Source: Chloroflexota bacterium
GTDB lineage: Bacteria > Chloroflexota > UBA6077 > SHYK01
Assembly: GCA_035652535.1 (NCBI GenBank)
Contig: DASRDP010000115.1
Coordinates: forward strand, 1 to 54,986
DNA: 54,986 bases
Reading direction: 5' to 3'
In this document: positions 54,710 through 54,986 of the stretch, piece after piece
Layout of the letters: each line of letters opens with the position of its first letter
Numbering within the stretch: position 1 is the first letter of the stretch
Program-made: the position numbers and the translations under genes
Notes under the pieces: model-generated
The model's input: only the letters and a program-made list of their open reading frames with translations
What the model was told of the DNA's origin: nothing
Database searches by the model: none

Positions 54710-54986
54710 CGATGCGCCCTCCGCCAGGTTGTCCACGAGAGTCGCGTAGCGGCCATCTGCGCTGCTCCCCCCTTACCGGTTGACCGTTATGGCCGCGAGA
54801 ACGACGATAAGCCATCGTTTGCGTGCAGCACAAGGCGACTGTTGCACCATGGGCTCGTACAGGTCCGCAATAGGCGTGACAGGTCCCTAGTGACACGATA
54901 TACTGAAATCACTACCGGCCGCCCCTGGCGAAACTCCTCTTCCCGCGTCTCCACAAATCCGACCCATTGGCGAAAGGATGGGCCGA
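54710..54986. other. 277-bp intergenic tail at the window end
   Basis: No gene is visible between the mazG-like start and the window edge. It holds the strong plus-strand promoter at 54876-54904, so a gene is likely to start beyond the edge. Confidence 0.6.
54876..54904 (+). promoter_or_regulatory. outward-facing sigma-70 promoter
   Basis: GTGACA (54876-54881), a 17-bp spacer and TATACT (54899-54904) make a good promoter pointing off the right edge. GTGACA recurs at 54890-54895, which places a 14-bp-spaced direct repeat over the spacer and may be an operator. Confidence 0.6.

Overview
This is a GC-rich (by eye well above 60 %), gene-dense bacterial chromosome segment, most likely from an uncultured member of the Chloroflexota. 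The assignment is an inference. It rests on the mix of families seen together: a SpoIIIAA/Ycf45-like ATPase with a C-terminal R3H domain, DUF951 and DUF554 proteins, a stand-alone RqcH/NFACT, a Get3/ArsA-type ATPase with an Hsp20-like tail, a small CxxC zinc-ribbon protein, PdxST, and frequent GTG/TTG starts. No rRNA, CRISPR array or complete mobile element is present.

Layout. 31-2511 (minus) is cell-surface polysaccharide (UDP-glucuronate decarboxylase-like epimerase, O-antigen-ligase-like protein). 2629-6865 holds thioredoxin, RqcH, guanylate kinase, CobU and an HNH nuclease. 6936-8600 (minus) is a potassium-gating/stress unit (two TrkA-type proteins and a UspA-like protein). It has a near-consensus promoter and is divergent from pdxS-pdxT, which has its own good promoter. 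10391-18972 (plus) is a long co-directional run: GNAT-like protein, SpoIIIAA/R3H ATPase, tmk, DUF554, pyrG, nucleotide-sugar epimerase, mannose-1-P guanylyltransferase, cupin. 19014-21385 (minus) is secD-secF. 21450-25104 (plus) has a small membrane protein, a methyltransferase, pyrF, DUF951 and an MFS exporter.

25125-27261 is the accessory hotspot: a consensus-like promoter drives tRNA-Leu, tRNA-Val and tRNA-Phe. A decayed tyrosine recombinase fragment, two tiny overlapping ORFs, a gene-poor stretch and an extraordinary secreted protein (about 45 % tyrosine after the signal peptide) follow. 27361-29284 encodes a Nudix hydrolase and an MmgE/PrpD protein. 29289-35408 is an RND efflux pair whose 833-aa adaptor has two runs of an exact 26-residue repeat.

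35425-48145 is a long minus-strand block. It opens (right to left) with an M24-like protein, ArsA, a small protein, Mrp and a prepilin peptidase. A winged-helix AAA ATPase with an internally duplicated partner, a second M24-like protein, a glycosyltransferase, an O-antigen-ligase-like protein and a GAF-GAF-PAS adenylate cyclase follow. Both M24 proteins appear to have lost the metal ligands of active M24 peptidases. 48260-54352 (plus) has a zinc-ribbon protein, TypA/BipA, a secreted protein beside an ABC exporter, and an alpha/beta hydrolase. A MazG-like protein (minus) and a strong outward-facing promoter close the window.

The most unusual content is the tyrosine-rich secreted protein, the 26-residue-repeat adaptor, the AAA/duplicated-protein/M24 block, the two tRNAs with substitutions at near-invariant positions, and the micro-ORF pair beside the recombinase remnant.
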